Part shown: one piece after another, positions 51,365-59,927 of the stretch | How positions within the stretch are numbered: position 1 is the first letter of the stretch | Layout: every line of letters starts with the position of its first letter | Source of the DNA: Pseudonocardia broussonetiae | GTDB taxonomy: Bacteria; Actinomycetota; Actinomycetes; Mycobacteriales; Pseudonocardiaceae | Direction: 5' to 3' | DNA length: 64,000 nucleotides | Assembly (NCBI RefSeq): GCF_013155125.1 | Contig: NZ_CP053564.1 | Coordinates: 4,285,501 to 4,349,500 of the forward strand | The notes under the pieces: generated by a model | Databases searched by the model: none | Seen by the model: the letters and a program-made list of their open reading frames with translations, nothing else | Told to the model about the DNA's origin: nothing | Made by a program: the position numbers and the translations under genes

Positions 51365-53036
51365 CCGGCAGCAGGAGGTGGCTGTCGAACGCGCCGCCGG
51401 TGCGGATGCGGTGCCGTCCGCGGTTGACCGACTGCTCGTGGGCCTGGGCCGGGCCGATGTCGTAGCGGTGCAGGTCCCGGCCCTGCACGACCAGCCGCAG
51501 CGACTCGCCGGCCGCGAACAGCGTCGACGACGGCCAGATCTCGATCTCGACGGGCGTGGGCTCGCCGGGGCGCAGCGGCAGCTGCCGCTCGTGGCGCAGG
51601 CGCGGCTGCCACGGCGTGGAGCGCTCGTCGTCGAGCTCGCGGTGGCTCGCCCGCAGCCAGCCCAGCGCGACCTGACCGTCGTCCATCATCGACCAGTAGG
51701 GGAAGTGCACCTGCCGGCCGGAGCGGTCGAGCTTCTGCAGGCCCACGAAGAGGTCCATGTCGTCGCCCTCGTCGATCTCGACCCACAGGCGCAGCTTCGC
51801 GTACCCGGTGATCTCGGTGCGGGCGTCGAACCGGAGGTCGAAGACCGCGCGCCCGTCCTCGGCCGCCGGGTCGTACTCGACGGCCGCCGCGGCGGCCGGC
51901 TGCCCGGCGACCAGGGTGCCGGCGGTGGCGTCGAGGGCGAAGGGCCGGTGGTCGGTGCGGGCCGGCGGCCACTCCCGTTCCGCGCGCTCGACTCCCACGG
52001 CGTAGCGCTCGCGGACCTCGATCCGCACCGGCGGCCAGGTCCGCACCTCGTCGTCGGTCCCCATGAGGAAGTGGTCGAAGAAGGCGCGGAGCCGGCGCAG
52101 GCTCTCCGGCCGGTAGTAGTACTGCCACTTCTTGCGGCCGTGCACCTCGAGCCACTTGTGCGGGGAGCCCACCTCGCGCCACGCCTCGATCGTCCCGCGC
52201 GTGTGCAGCCCGTGGTCGCCCCAGTCGGTCACGCAGTAGGCCGGGACGTCGATCACGGACAGGTCGGGCACCGACTTGCTGCGGTTGTAGTCGTCGAGCA
52301 GGGGATGGGCCGCGTGCATCGCCGGCAGGTCCTCGACCCGCCCCGGCCCGCACCGGCAGGACCACTGCGTGAACGTGACGAACTTGGTCTCGGGGATGCC
52401 GCCGTGGAAGAAGTAGTCGCGGTAGCAGTCGCTCCAGCCCTCCCACGGGTTGATGGCGGCCAGGTGCGGGGGCCGCGTCGCGGCGACGCGCCACTGGACG
52501 ACCGCCAGGTACGAGACCCCGCTCATCCCGACCCTGCCCGTGCACCACGGCTGCGCCGCCGTCCACTCGACGACGTCGTGGCCGTCCTCGCCCTCCTGCT
52601 CGCTGAGGACGACCAGGTCGCCCTCCGACATCCAGGACCCGCGCGAGTCGGCGTTGACGACGGCGTACCCGCGCTGCGCCCACCACATCGGGTCGGGCCC
52701 CTCCCACACCGTGTGCCGGGAGATCGCGTCCGCCGGCACCTCGGCACCCGGGAAGAGGTGGAAGCCCTTCGGCGCGTGCTTGCCGTAGGGACTCAGCGTC
52801 AGGATCGCCGGGACGGGCGCGGTGGCCGCGGCGGGCCGGAAGACGTCGACGTAGACGGTGACCCCGTCGCGCAGGACGACGGGGACGTCGCGCTCGATGC
52901 GGACGCCGTCCTCCTCGACGACCTCGCCCGTGCGCAGGCCCGGGTGCCCGCCGGTGGCCGGGTCGAGCCCGGGCATCCAGATCATCTCCGGCAGGACGCG
53001 CTCCGCGGGGCGCGGGGATCGCGAGGGGGTGCTCAT
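51351..53036 (-). CDS. CocE/NonD family hydrolase
   Basis: A 561-residue serine hydrolase of the X-Pro dipeptidyl-peptidase/cocaine-esterase group. Alpha/beta core from about 45 to 330 with the nucleophile in GMSGVSYLAVVQW (Ser175), the acid in TDWGDHGLHTRG and His in WLEVHGRKKW. A C-terminal jelly-roll domain (RTEITGYAKLRLWVEI, ESLRLVVQGRDL) completes the family architecture. ATG 53036 has only a weak site. It cleaves ester or amide bonds. It is the gene after the molybdenum hydroxylase operon (56-bp gap) and may act on the same substrate. Confidence 0.9.
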   Translation of the reverse strand: MSTPSRSPRPAERVLPEMIWMPGLDPATGGHPGLRTGEVVEEDGVRIERDVPVVLRDGVTVYVDVFRPAAATAPVPAILTLSPYGKHAPKGFHLFPGAEVPADAISRHTVWEGPDPMWWAQRGYAVVNADSRGSWMSEGDLVVLSEQEGEDGHDVVEWTAAQPWCTGRVGMSGVSYLAVVQWRVAATRPPHLAAINPWEGWSDCYRDYFFHGGIPETKFVTFTQWSCRCGPGRVEDLPAMHAAHPLLDDYNRSKSVPDLSVIDVPAYCVTDWGDHGLHTRGTIEAWREVGSPHKWLEVHGRKKWQYYYRPESLRRLRAFFDHFLMGTDDEVRTWPPVRIEVRERYAVGVERAEREWPPARTDHRPFALDATAGTLVAGQPAAAAAVEYDPAAEDGRAVFDLRFDARTEITGYAKLRLWVEIDEGDDMDLFVGLQKLDRSGRQVHFPYWSMMDDGQVALGWLRASHRELDDERSTPWQPRLRHERQLPLRPGEPTPVEIEIWPSSTLFAAGESLRLVVQGRDLHRYDIGPAQAHEQSVNRGRHRIRTGGAFDSHLLLPVIPA

Positions 53037-53092
53037 GGCTGGGGGACTCCGGTCGCAGGAGGGGGGGAGGGGGACTGCGGGTCGCGGCGTGC

Positions 53093-55381
53093 TCAGAGCA
53101 GCGCGTCGAGGGTGATCGGCAGGTCGCGCACGCGCCGTCCGGTCGCGTCGTGCACCGCGTTGGCGATCGCGGCGGCGACGCCCGTGATGCCGATCTCGCC
53201 GACGCCGCGGGCGCCGACGGGAGCCCGCGGGTCGGGGACGTCGGTCCACAGGACGTCGATCTCGGGCACGTCGGCGTGCACCGGGACGTGGTAGTCGGTG
53301 AGGTTGGCGTTCACGATGCGGCCGGTCCGCCCGTCGACGACGGTCCGCTCCATCAGCGCCAGCCCGATGCCCATGACGATGCCGCCGCGGAGCTGGCTCG
53401 CGGCGGTGACAGGGTTGATGATCCGCCCGCAGTCGTAGGACCCGACGACCCGGTCGACCCGGGTCTCCCCGGTGACGGAGCTGACCCTGACCTGGCAGAA
53501 CACCGCGCCGAAGGAGTGCATGGACCAGGCCTGCAGCTCGTCGCGGTCGGCCGCGTCGGCCACCGCGGTGACCTCGTGGCGGCCCGCGCGGCGCAGGATC
53601 TGCGCGTAGCCCTCCCACCGGTCCCGGTCGGCGAGCGCGCCCAGGCCGGCGTCCACCGAGCCGACCTCGTCGACGGTCAGGCCCGCCAGCGGCGTTCCGG
53701 GCGGCACCAGTGCCAGCAGCTCCGCGACGAGCGCGCGGTGCGCGGCGATCACCGCCGCCGCGACGCCGACCGTCTGGGCGGAGGCGCCCGCCTGGAACGC
53801 GCCGGGCAGCGTCGAGTCGCCGTACTCGACGGTGACCCGCTCCACCGGGAGGCCCAGGCGCTCGGCGGTGACGACCGCCTGGGCCGTCGTCGTGCCCATC
53901 CCCATGTCGTTCGCGGCCACGGCGACCGTCGCGCGCCCGTCCGCGGTGAGCGTGAGGCGCGCGGCGCCACCGGGGAAGCGCTGGTGGGGGTAGGTCGCGG
54001 CGGCGCACCCGGTGCCGATCCACCACTCGCCGTCGCGCCTGCTGCGGGGCGCCGCCGGGCGCGTCCAGCCGAAGCGCTTCGCGCCCGCGCGCCACGCCTG
54101 CGCCAGGTGGCGCGCCGAGAACGGCGCGCCCGACGCGGGATCGGAGTCCGGTTCGTTGCGCAGGCGCAGCTCCACCGGGTCCACGTCGAGCTGCTCGGCG
54201 AGCTCGTCGACCGCCGACTCCAGCGCGAACGTGCCGACCGCCTCGCCGGGGGCGCGCATGAACGAGTTCGCGATCATGTCGACGTCGACGACGTGCTGGT
54301 CGGTCCGCAGCGCCCCGGTCGCGTACATGTGGCGCGCGGGGAAGGTGAACGGCTCGACGACGTGGTTCCAGGGCGTGATCGACGAGGTGCCGGTGTGGAT
54401 CAGCGCGATGAAGCGGCCGTCCTCGTCGGCGCCGATCGCGACGCGCTGCTCGGTGTTCGTCCGCCCGCCGACGACGCGGTAGACGTCCGCGCGGGAGAGC
54501 GCCAGGCGCACGGGCCGCCCGGCCAGCCTCGCCGCCGCGGCCGCCAGCACGTGGTGCGACCACACCGTCTTGCCGCCGAAGCCGCCGCCCACGTGCGGTG
54601 ACGTCACGTGGACCCGGTGCTCGGCGACGCCGAGCGCGTGCGCGATCGTCCACGCGTGACCGGCGACGGACTGGCTGGCGTCGTGGACGACGAGGTCGTC
54701 GCCGACCCAGCCCACGGTCACCGCGTGCGGCTCGATCGCGTTGTGGTTGTGGCCCGGGGTCCGGTAGACGTGGTCGACCGCGTGCTGTGCGGCGGCCAGC
54801 GCGGCCTCCGCGTCACCGACGGCCACCTCGACCGGCTGGAAGAACAGGTGGTCGGGCCGGCGCGGGTCGGCGGCCGCCCCGGCGGAGGTGCGCGGCGCCG
54901 AGGCCGCGTACTCGACCTCGACGAGCGACGCCGCGTGGTCGGCCTGTTCGCGGGTGTCTGCCAGCACGAGCGCGACCGGCTCGCCGTTCCAGTGGATGCT
55001 GTCGTCCTGCATCACCGGCAGGTCCGTGCCGCCGAACGCCCGCGGAGCGGTGAAGATCGGCCGGAGCGGCCGCATGCGGGGCGCGGTGCGGTGGGTCATC
55101 ACGAGCCGGACGCCGGGCGCGGCCTCGGCCGCCGACGTGTCCAGCCGTGTGATGCGGCCGCTCGCGATCGTGCTGCAGCGCAGGGCCCCGTGGAGCATGC
55201 CCTCCAGCACGTGCTCGGCGGCGTAGCGCGCCTCGCCGCGCACCTTCGCCGGGCCGTCCAGGCGCGGTAGGGGAGTGCCGACGAGCCCGTGCTCGACCTC
55301 CAGCACCGGATCGGTCCCGGTGCGCGGTGTCCAGCCGTCGGGCACGACGGCGACGGGGCGCCGGCCCGGTGCGCCGGTCAC
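53093..55381 (-). CDS. Molybdenum hydroxylase large subunit (xanthine dehydrogenase family)
   Basis: A 762-residue molybdopterin-binding subunit. Features: [20 protein letters not shown] start, [54 protein letters not shown], and the catalytic Glu in [20 protein letters not shown]. It hydroxylates N-heterocycles or oxidises aldehydes with water as the oxygen source. GTG 55381 overlaps the FAD-subunit stop. The CODH-type active-site Cys loop is absent, so it is not a CO dehydrogenase. No Moco-sulfuration chaperone gene is in the operon. Confidence 0.92.
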   Translation of the reverse strand: MTGAPGRRPVAVVPDGWTPRTGTDPVLEVEHGLVGTPLPRLDGPAKVRGEARYAAEHVLEGMLHGALRCSTIASGRITRLDTSAAEAAPGVRLVMTHRTAPRMRPLRPIFTAPRAFGGTDLPVMQDDSIHWNGEPVALVLADTREQADHAASLVEVEYAASAPRTSAGAAADPRRPDHLFFQPVEVAVGDAEAALAAAQHAVDHVYRTPGHNHNAIEPHAVTVGWVGDDLVVHDASQSVAGHAWTIAHALGVAEHRVHVTSPHVGGGFGGKTVWSHHVLAAAAARLAGRPVRLALSRADVYRVVGGRTNTEQRVAIGADEDGRFIALIHTGTSSITPWNHVVEPFTFPARHMYATGALRTDQHVVDVDMIANSFMRAPGEAVGTFALESAVDELAEQLDVDPVELRLRNEPDSDPASGAPFSARHLAQAWRAGAKRFGWTRPAAPRSRRDGEWWIGTGCAAATYPHQRFPGGAARLTLTADGRATVAVAANDMGMGTTTAQAVVTAERLGLPVERVTVEYGDSTLPGAFQAGASAQTVGVAAAVIAAHRALVAELLALVPPGTPLAGLTVDEVGSVDAGLGALADRDRWEGYAQILRRAGRHEVTAVADAADRDELQAWSMHSFGAVFCQVRVSSVTGETRVDRVVGSYDCGRIINPVTAASQLRGGIVMGIGLALMERTVVDGRTGRIVNANLTDYHVPVHADVPEIDVLWTDVPDPRAPVGARGVGEIGITGVAAAIANAVHDATGRRVRDLPITLDALL

Positions 55382-56364
55382 GCCGGGCCTCCGGTGAGCT
55401 GCTCCAGCACGGCGACGATGGTGCGGCGGGCGAGCTCCACCTTGAACGCGTTCCCCGCGAGCGGGCGGGCATCGGCGAGCTCGGCGTCCGCCGCGGCGCG
55501 GAAGGCGGCGGTGGTCGCCGGCCCGCCCGCCAGCACGGCCTCGGCGCGCGCGGCCCGCCACGGCTTCGGCGCGACCCCGCCGAGCGCGAGCCGGGCCCCG
55601 ACGACCGTCCCGCCGTCGAGCTCGATCGCGGCGGCCACCGAGACCAGCGCGAACGCGAAGCCGGCGCGGTCGCGCACCTTGCGGTAGGTCGACCGCACGG
55701 CGCTCCCGCCGGGCGGCAGCTCCACCGCGGTGACGAGCTCGCCGGGCTCGAGCACGGTCTCGACGTCGGGCCGGTCCCCGGGCAGCCGGTGGAGGTCGGC
55801 CAGGGGGACGCGGCGCTCCCCGGCCGCGCCGGTCACGTGCACGACGGCGTCCAGCGCGACCAGCGCGACCGCCATGTCCGACGGGTGGGTGGCCGCGCAG
55901 CTCGGGGACGCGCCGAGGATCGCGAGGTCGCGGGTGTGGCCGCCGATCGCGGCGCAGCCCTGCCCCGGCGACCGCCTGTTGCAGGGCGAGCCGTCGGGGT
56001 CGGAGAAGTAGGGGCAGCGGGTGCGCTGCAGCAGGTTGCCGCCCACGGTCGCCATGTTGCGGACCTGTCCCGACGCGCCCGCGACGATCGCGCGGGTGAG
56101 CACGGGGTAGCGCTGCCGCACCGTGCGGTGGGTGGCCAGGGCGGTGTTCCGGACCGCCGCGCCGATCAGCAGCCGGCCGTCGGGTGCCTCGTCGATGCCG
56201 CCGGGGAGCCCGCTCACGTCGACCAGCCGCGTCGGCGCCTCCACGCCCTGGCGCATCAGGTCGACGAGGTTCGTCCCGCCGCCCAGGTAGCGCGCCCGCC
56301 CGCCGCGGGCGAGCCGGACCGCGTCGGCGACGTCGGTGGCGCGGGCGTACTCGAACTCGATCAC
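55378..56364 (-). CDS. Molybdenum hydroxylase FAD subunit (CoxM/YagS type)
   Basis: A 328-residue FAD-binding subunit: [16 protein letters not shown] and [16 protein letters not shown], followed by [15 protein letters not shown]. The Cys-rich insertion (four Cys within about 25 residues) is characteristic of the YagS-type subunit that carries an additional 4Fe-4S cluster. GTG 56364 overlaps the stop of the iron-sulfur subunit and its own stop overlaps the large-subunit start, giving a strict S-M-L operon. Confidence 0.92.
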   Translation of the reverse strand: MIEFEYARATDVADAVRLARGGRARYLGGGTNLVDLMRQGVEAPTRLVDVSGLPGGIDEAPDGRLLIGAAVRNTALATHRTVRQRYPVLTRAIVAGASGQVRNMATVGGNLLQRTRCPYFSDPDGSPCNRRSPGQGCAAIGGHTRDLAILGASPSCAATHPSDMAVALVALDAVVHVTGAAGERRVPLADLHRLPGDRPDVETVLEPGELVTAVELPPGGSAVRSTYRKVRDRAGFAFALVSVAAAIELDGGTVVGARLALGGVAPKPWRAARAEAVLAGGPATTAAFRAAADAELADARPLAGNAFKVELARRTIVAVLEQLTGGPA

Positions 56365-56915
56365 GCGTCCGCGCTCCCGTGCACCTCGGCGATCGCCGCC
56401 ACGATCCCGTTGTGGGCGCCGCAGCGGCAGAGGTTCCCGCTCATCCGCTCCCGCAGCTCGGCCGGGGTGAGCGCGATGCCGTCGGCCGTCAGGTCCGCCG
56501 TGACGTGGCTGGGGACGCCGCGCGCCACCTCCTCCGCCATCCCGATGGCCGAGCAGATCTGCCCGGGGGTGCAGTAGCCGCACTGCAGCCCGTCGTGGCG
56601 CACGAACGCCTCCTGCAGCGGGTGCCTGCCGCCGAGCCCCTCGACGGTGGTCACCTCGCGGCCGGCGCACTGGACCGCCAGCGCCAGGCAGGACACGATC
56701 CGCTCGCCGTCGACGAGCACGGTGCACGCTCCGCACGCGCCCTGGTCGCACCCCTTCTTGGTGCCGTGGAGCCCGAGGTGCTCGCGGAGGAAGTCGAGCA
56801 GGGAGACGCGGGGATCGGCGGGCGGCGGTGCGGGCACGCCGTTGACGACGAGGTCCGGGCCGGAGGTGCCTGTGCACGACCGGTGACCGGCCGGGGACGC
56901 GGGTTCGACCTTCAC
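56361..56915 (-). CDS. Molybdenum hydroxylase 2Fe-2S subunit
   Basis: A 184-residue iron-sulfur subunit. First cluster cysteines 56, 61, 64 and 76 ([20 protein letters not shown]); second cluster 112, 115, 163 and 165 ([21 protein letters not shown]). It relays electrons from the molybdenum site to FAD. GTG 56915 is the chosen start; the first 20 residues are non-conserved. It is the first gene of the operon and is 79 bp downstream of the TetR gene stop, same strand. Confidence 0.93.
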   Translation of the reverse strand: MKVEPASPAGHRSCTGTSGPDLVVNGVPAPPPADPRVSLLDFLREHLGLHGTKKGCDQGACGACTVLVDGERIVSCLALAVQCAGREVTTVEGLGGRHPLQEAFVRHDGLQCGYCTPGQICSAIGMAEEVARGVPSHVTADLTADGIALTPAELRERMSGNLCRCGAHNGIVAAIAEVHGSADA

Positions 56916-56994
56916 CCGCCCGACGCTAGGTCCGGGATCGGGCCGGGGGCCAATACGTCCTGGCCCCGTCGCCATCGGCCGGCGGCGATGGCCG

Positions 56995-57618
56995 CTACCG
57001 CGCCGCGGTCGGGCCGCGCTCCGCCGCGGTGTCCGGCCGGGCGGCGTCCGCGCCGCCCGCGACGGCGGCGCGCAGCGCGTGGAGCCCGGCGACGACCAGC
57101 TCCCGCAGCGGCGGCCCGTCGGCGGTACCGGTCCACTCCTGCATCGCGCGCCGCTGGACGGCGGAGGCGGCGTCGGCGGCGAAGCGCGCGGTGTCGGGAT
57201 CGTGCCCGCGCGCGCGCAGCGCGGCCTCGACGGCGTCGGCGAGATCGGCGTTCTTGCCGAGCTCGCGCTCCCGGAGCTCGGGGGTGGCCTCGACGATCGC
57301 GAACCGGCGCGCCACCGCGGCCCGGCGGTGCTCGAACATCGTGTCGAGCGCACCCTGCAGGGCGTGCACGGCCGCGTCGAGCGGCGGCACCGCGGCCGGG
57401 CACTCGGCGATCCCGCGGACGACCCGCTGCCGGAACTCCGCGCTCAGGCCGAACAGGACCTCGCGCTTGTCGGCGAAGTGGTTGAAGAACGTCCGCGGGG
57501 TGAGCCCGGCCCGCTCGGCGACCTCGGCGACCGTCGTGCGGTCGAACCCCTGCTCGGCGAAGAGGTCGAACGCGGCCGTCTCGAGCCGCTCGGCCCCGTC
57601 CGGCTCCCATCGCGGCAT
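56995..57618 (-). CDS. TetR family regulator
   Basis: A 207-residue TetR protein. HTH: ERLETAAFDLFAEQGFDRTT, VAEVAERAGLTPRTFFNHFA, DKREVLFGLS, typical of repressors of oxidoreductase genes. ATG 57618. It is divergent from the epimerase-like SDR (57704); the 85-bp gap has two copies of a GACTGCA palindrome. It probably represses itself and the SDR/MBL pair, and perhaps the molybdenum hydroxylase downstream on the same strand. Confidence 0.92.
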   Translation of the reverse strand: MPRWEPDGAERLETAAFDLFAEQGFDRTTVAEVAERAGLTPRTFFNHFADKREVLFGLSAEFRQRVVRGIAECPAAVPPLDAAVHALQGALDTMFEHRRAAVARRFAIVEATPELRERELGKNADLADAVEAALRARGHDPDTARFAADAASAVQRRAMQEWTGTADGPPLRELVVAGLHALRAAVAGGADAARPDTAAERGPTAAR

Positions 57619-57632
57619 GCCCCGAGCCTAGC

Positions 57633-57683
57633 GACTGCACAGGATGCAATCGTCCGTGTACGTTGATTTCACAGACTGCAGTC
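57633..57683. promoter_or_regulatory. TetR operator candidates (two GACTGCA palindromes)
   Basis: GACTGCA-cagga-TGCAATC (57633-57651, one mismatch) and GACTGCAGTC (57674-57683, perfect) share the same half site and lie between the divergent TetR and SDR starts. Confidence 0.55.
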
Positions 57684-57703
57684 AGCGCGAGGGAGACACA
57701 GCT

Positions 57704-58633
57704 ATGCACGTGTTCGTCACGGGCGCCTCGGGGTACATCGGCTCCGCCGTCGTCCCCGAGCTGATCGCCGCAGGTCACACCGTCACCGGGCTGGCCCGCT
57801 CGGACCGTGCCGCCGCGGCCGTCGCGGCGCTGGGCGCGACGGCCCGCCGGGGCGACCTCGCCGACCTGCCCGGCCTCGCCGCCGCGGCCCGCGAGGCCGA
57901 CGGCGTCGTGCACCTCGGGTTCGCCCGCGACGACCCGGGCTGGGGCGATCTCGCCGCGGCCGTCGCCGCCGACCTGCGCGCGGTGGACGCGCTGGGCGCG
58001 GCGCTGACGGGGACGGGCAAGCCCCTCGTCACCACCGGTGCGACGCTGTCGCTGGCCCTCGCCGGGTTCCGGGGCGAGCTCACCGAGCACGACACCCGCC
58101 CGGCCGGCATGCGCGTCGACGCGGAGAACGCCGTGGTCGCCCTCGCCGGGCGCGGAGTGCGGTCGGCGGTCGTGCGCCTGCCCAACGTGCACGGCGGCAG
58201 CCGTCTGGGGTTCGCCTCGGGGCTCATCGCGGTCGCCAGGGCCACCGGCGTCGCGCACTACCTGGGCGACGGCGCCCAGCGCTGGCCGTCGGTGCACATC
58301 GGCGATGTGGGCGGCCTCTACCGGCGGGCGCTCGAGTCGGCGCCCGCCGGGTCCCGGTTGCACGCCGTGGCCGAGGAGGGCGTCGGCGTGCGCGCCGTCT
58401 CCGAGGTGATCGGCCGTCGGCTCGGCGTGCCCGTCGCGCCCCTCGACGCGGACGCCGCCCGGCGGCACTTCGGCCACCTGGCGATGTTCGTCGGTGCGGA
58501 CAACCCGACGTCCAGCCGGTCCACGCGGGCCGCGCTCGACTGGACGCCGGGCGGACCGGGCCTGCTCGACGACCTCGACGACCCGGCGCACTACGCCCTT
58601 CCGGCCGGCGCGCCCGCCGTCGCGCGACCGTGA
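57704..58633 (+). CDS. Extended SDR (NAD-dependent epimerase/dehydratase-like)
   Basis: A 309-residue extended short-chain dehydrogenase: VFVTGASGYIGSAVVPELIA (TGxxGxxG), ARSDRAAAAVAALGATARRG, and a C-terminal substrate domain. The classical YxxxK is not clear (the segment AGMRVDAENAVVAL lies where Tyr is expected), so this belongs to the atypical/divergent group; catalysis is uncertain. ATG 57704 has GAGGGAG upstream. The stop overlaps the MBL gene start (GTGA). Confidence 0.88.
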   Translation: MHVFVTGASGYIGSAVVPELIAAGHTVTGLARSDRAAAAVAALGATARRGDLADLPGLAAAAREADGVVHLGFARDDPGWGDLAAAVAADLRAVDALGAALTGTGKPLVTTGATLSLALAGFRGELTEHDTRPAGMRVDAENAVVALAGRGVRSAVVRLPNVHGGSRLGFASGLIAVARATGVAHYLGDGAQRWPSVHIGDVGGLYRRALESAPAGSRLHAVAEEGVGVRAVSEVIGRRLGVPVAPLDADAARRHFGHLAMFVGADNPTSSRSTRAALDWTPGGPGLLDDLDDPAHYALPAGAPAVARP

Positions 58634-59304
58634 CACCCGGGATGCCGACGTCCGACCACCCGACCCTCCAGCCGGTCGGCGACGGCGTGTTCGCCACGCC
58701 GCCGGCCCCGCTGCCCTACGGGCAGGACCTGCAGGTCCGGGCGTTCGTGCTGCAGCGCCCGGCGGGCAACCTGGTGATCTACAACGCCCCGGGGCTGACG
58801 GCGGCCGCCGAGGACGTCGACCGGCTCGGCGGCGCGGTCCGCCAGATCCTCGGCCACGGCCACGAGGCGATGTTCGGCCCGCAGCGGATCAGCGCACCGC
58901 TCCACGTCCACGAGCGCGACGAGGCGGAGACCGCCCGGTCGATGCCGGTGGACGGCACCTTCGCGCACCGGCACACCCTCGACGGCGACGTCGAGATCGT
59001 CCCGACCCCGGGCCACACCCCGGGCGCCACCGCCGTCCTGTTCGACAGCGGTGCGCACCGCTACCTGTTCACCGGCGACACCCTCTGGGACGACCACGGC
59101 CGGTGGTCGGCCGTCGTGCTCGGCGGAAGCGACCGCGCCGCCTACCTGGAGAGCCTCGCCGTGCTGCGGGACCTGGACTTCGACGTCCTCGTGCCGTGGG
59201 GCGCCGTCGCCGGCGCCCCGGCCACCGGGTGGACCGACCGGCGGCAGGCCCGGGCGCGCATCGACGCGGTGATCGCCCGCGTCCGCGCCGGCGGGCGGAG
59301 CTGA
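58630..59304 (+). CDS. Metallo-beta-lactamase-fold protein (divergent)
   Basis: A 224-residue MBL-fold protein: PTPGHTPGATAVLF, YLFTGDTLWDDHG with the metal Asp, and TLDGDVEIVPTPGH. The canonical HxHxDH motif is missing; the corresponding region reads ISAPLHVHERDEAE with only part of it, so a full binuclear zinc site is doubtful. GTG 58630 overlaps the SDR stop, so the two are coupled. The role may be hydrolysis of a lactone/thioester, or binding only. Confidence 0.82.
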   Translation: MTPGMPTSDHPTLQPVGDGVFATPPAPLPYGQDLQVRAFVLQRPAGNLVIYNAPGLTAAAEDVDRLGGAVRQILGHGHEAMFGPQRISAPLHVHERDEAETARSMPVDGTFAHRHTLDGDVEIVPTPGHTPGATAVLFDSGAHRYLFTGDTLWDDHGRWSAVVLGGSDRAAYLESLAVLRDLDFDVLVPWGAVAGAPATGWTDRRQARARIDAVIARVRAGGRS

Positions 59305-59379
59305 CGACCGCGCCCGGGCGATCGCCGTCCGGGCGCGGATCGGCGCGCCCTCCGCCATCGCCGGTCGCCGATGACTCCG

Positions 59380-59430
59380 CGCCGGAATCGTATTTCCGGG
59401 CGGTGCCGGAACCGCCTTACGATTCCGGCG
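59380..59430. promoter_or_regulatory. Large inverted repeat ahead of the P450 operon
   Basis: CGCCGGAATCGTA (59380-59392) and TACGATTCCGGCG (59418-59430) are perfect 13-bp arms around 25 bp. Inside are CCGGAA/TTCCGG (59382-59399) and GGCGGT-gccgga-ACCGCC stems. The element ends 34 bp before the first operon gene; it may be an operator with two regulator sites or a leader hairpin. Confidence 0.6.
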
Positions 59431-59464
59431 GAAGTCGCGGCACATCGACGAGGATGGAGTCATC

Positions 59465-59875
59465 ATGACGGTCTCACCGGAATCCGGTGCGGAAACCTGG
59501 ATCAGGCGCTACTACCAGCTCTGCGGGGCGAAGGACATCGCCGGCGCCATGGAGTTCTGGGCGCCCGACGGAAAGCTCACCTTCGCCAATTTCGACACCG
59601 TGATCGGGCGCGACGCGATTCACGAGGCGCTGGCCCAGATCGTCCACAGCTGGATCAAGGAGACGCACACCCTGCACCACCTGTGGGTCCTCCCCGGTGA
59701 TCTCGTCGTCTTCGAGATGGACGTGGCGTTCGACCGCCACGACGGCCGGCACGTGGTCGTACCGGGTGCCGCGGTCTGCCGGGTCGGCGACCGGTGCTTC
59801 CTCGAGCAGCGCATCTACGTCGACATGGCACCGGTGTTCGCGCCGTCCGAGGCCGCGACGAGCGCCACCGCCTGA
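59465..59875 (+). CDS. SnoaL-like/NTF2-fold protein, first gene of P450 operon
   Basis: A 136-residue NTF2-superfamily protein: helical WIRRYYQLCGAKDIAGAMEF, WAPDGKLTFANFDTVIGRDA, and sheet LVVFEMDVAFDRHDG, VVVPGAAVCRVGDRCF. It resembles SnoaL-like polyketide cyclases/isomerases and limonene-epoxide-hydrolase-like folds. ATG 59465 has GGAG upstream. The gene is 52 bp before the P450. A second protein of the same fold sits near the operon end. Confidence 0.82.
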   Translation: MTVSPESGAETWIRRYYQLCGAKDIAGAMEFWAPDGKLTFANFDTVIGRDAIHEALAQIVHSWIKETHTLHHLWVLPGDLVVFEMDVAFDRHDGRHVVVPGAAVCRVGDRCFLEQRIYVDMAPVFAPSEAATSATA

Positions 59876-59927
59876 CCCGCCGGCCCGGCGCTGGCACACC
59901 GCGGTTCGCATCCTGCAGAGGAGCACC

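Noticed and set aside
51351..54653. 1100-codon minus-strand frame as a fusion of a large protein with the hydrolase
   Set aside because: The part beyond 53036 overlaps the molybdenum hydroxylase in another frame and is Arg-rich; no true fusion.
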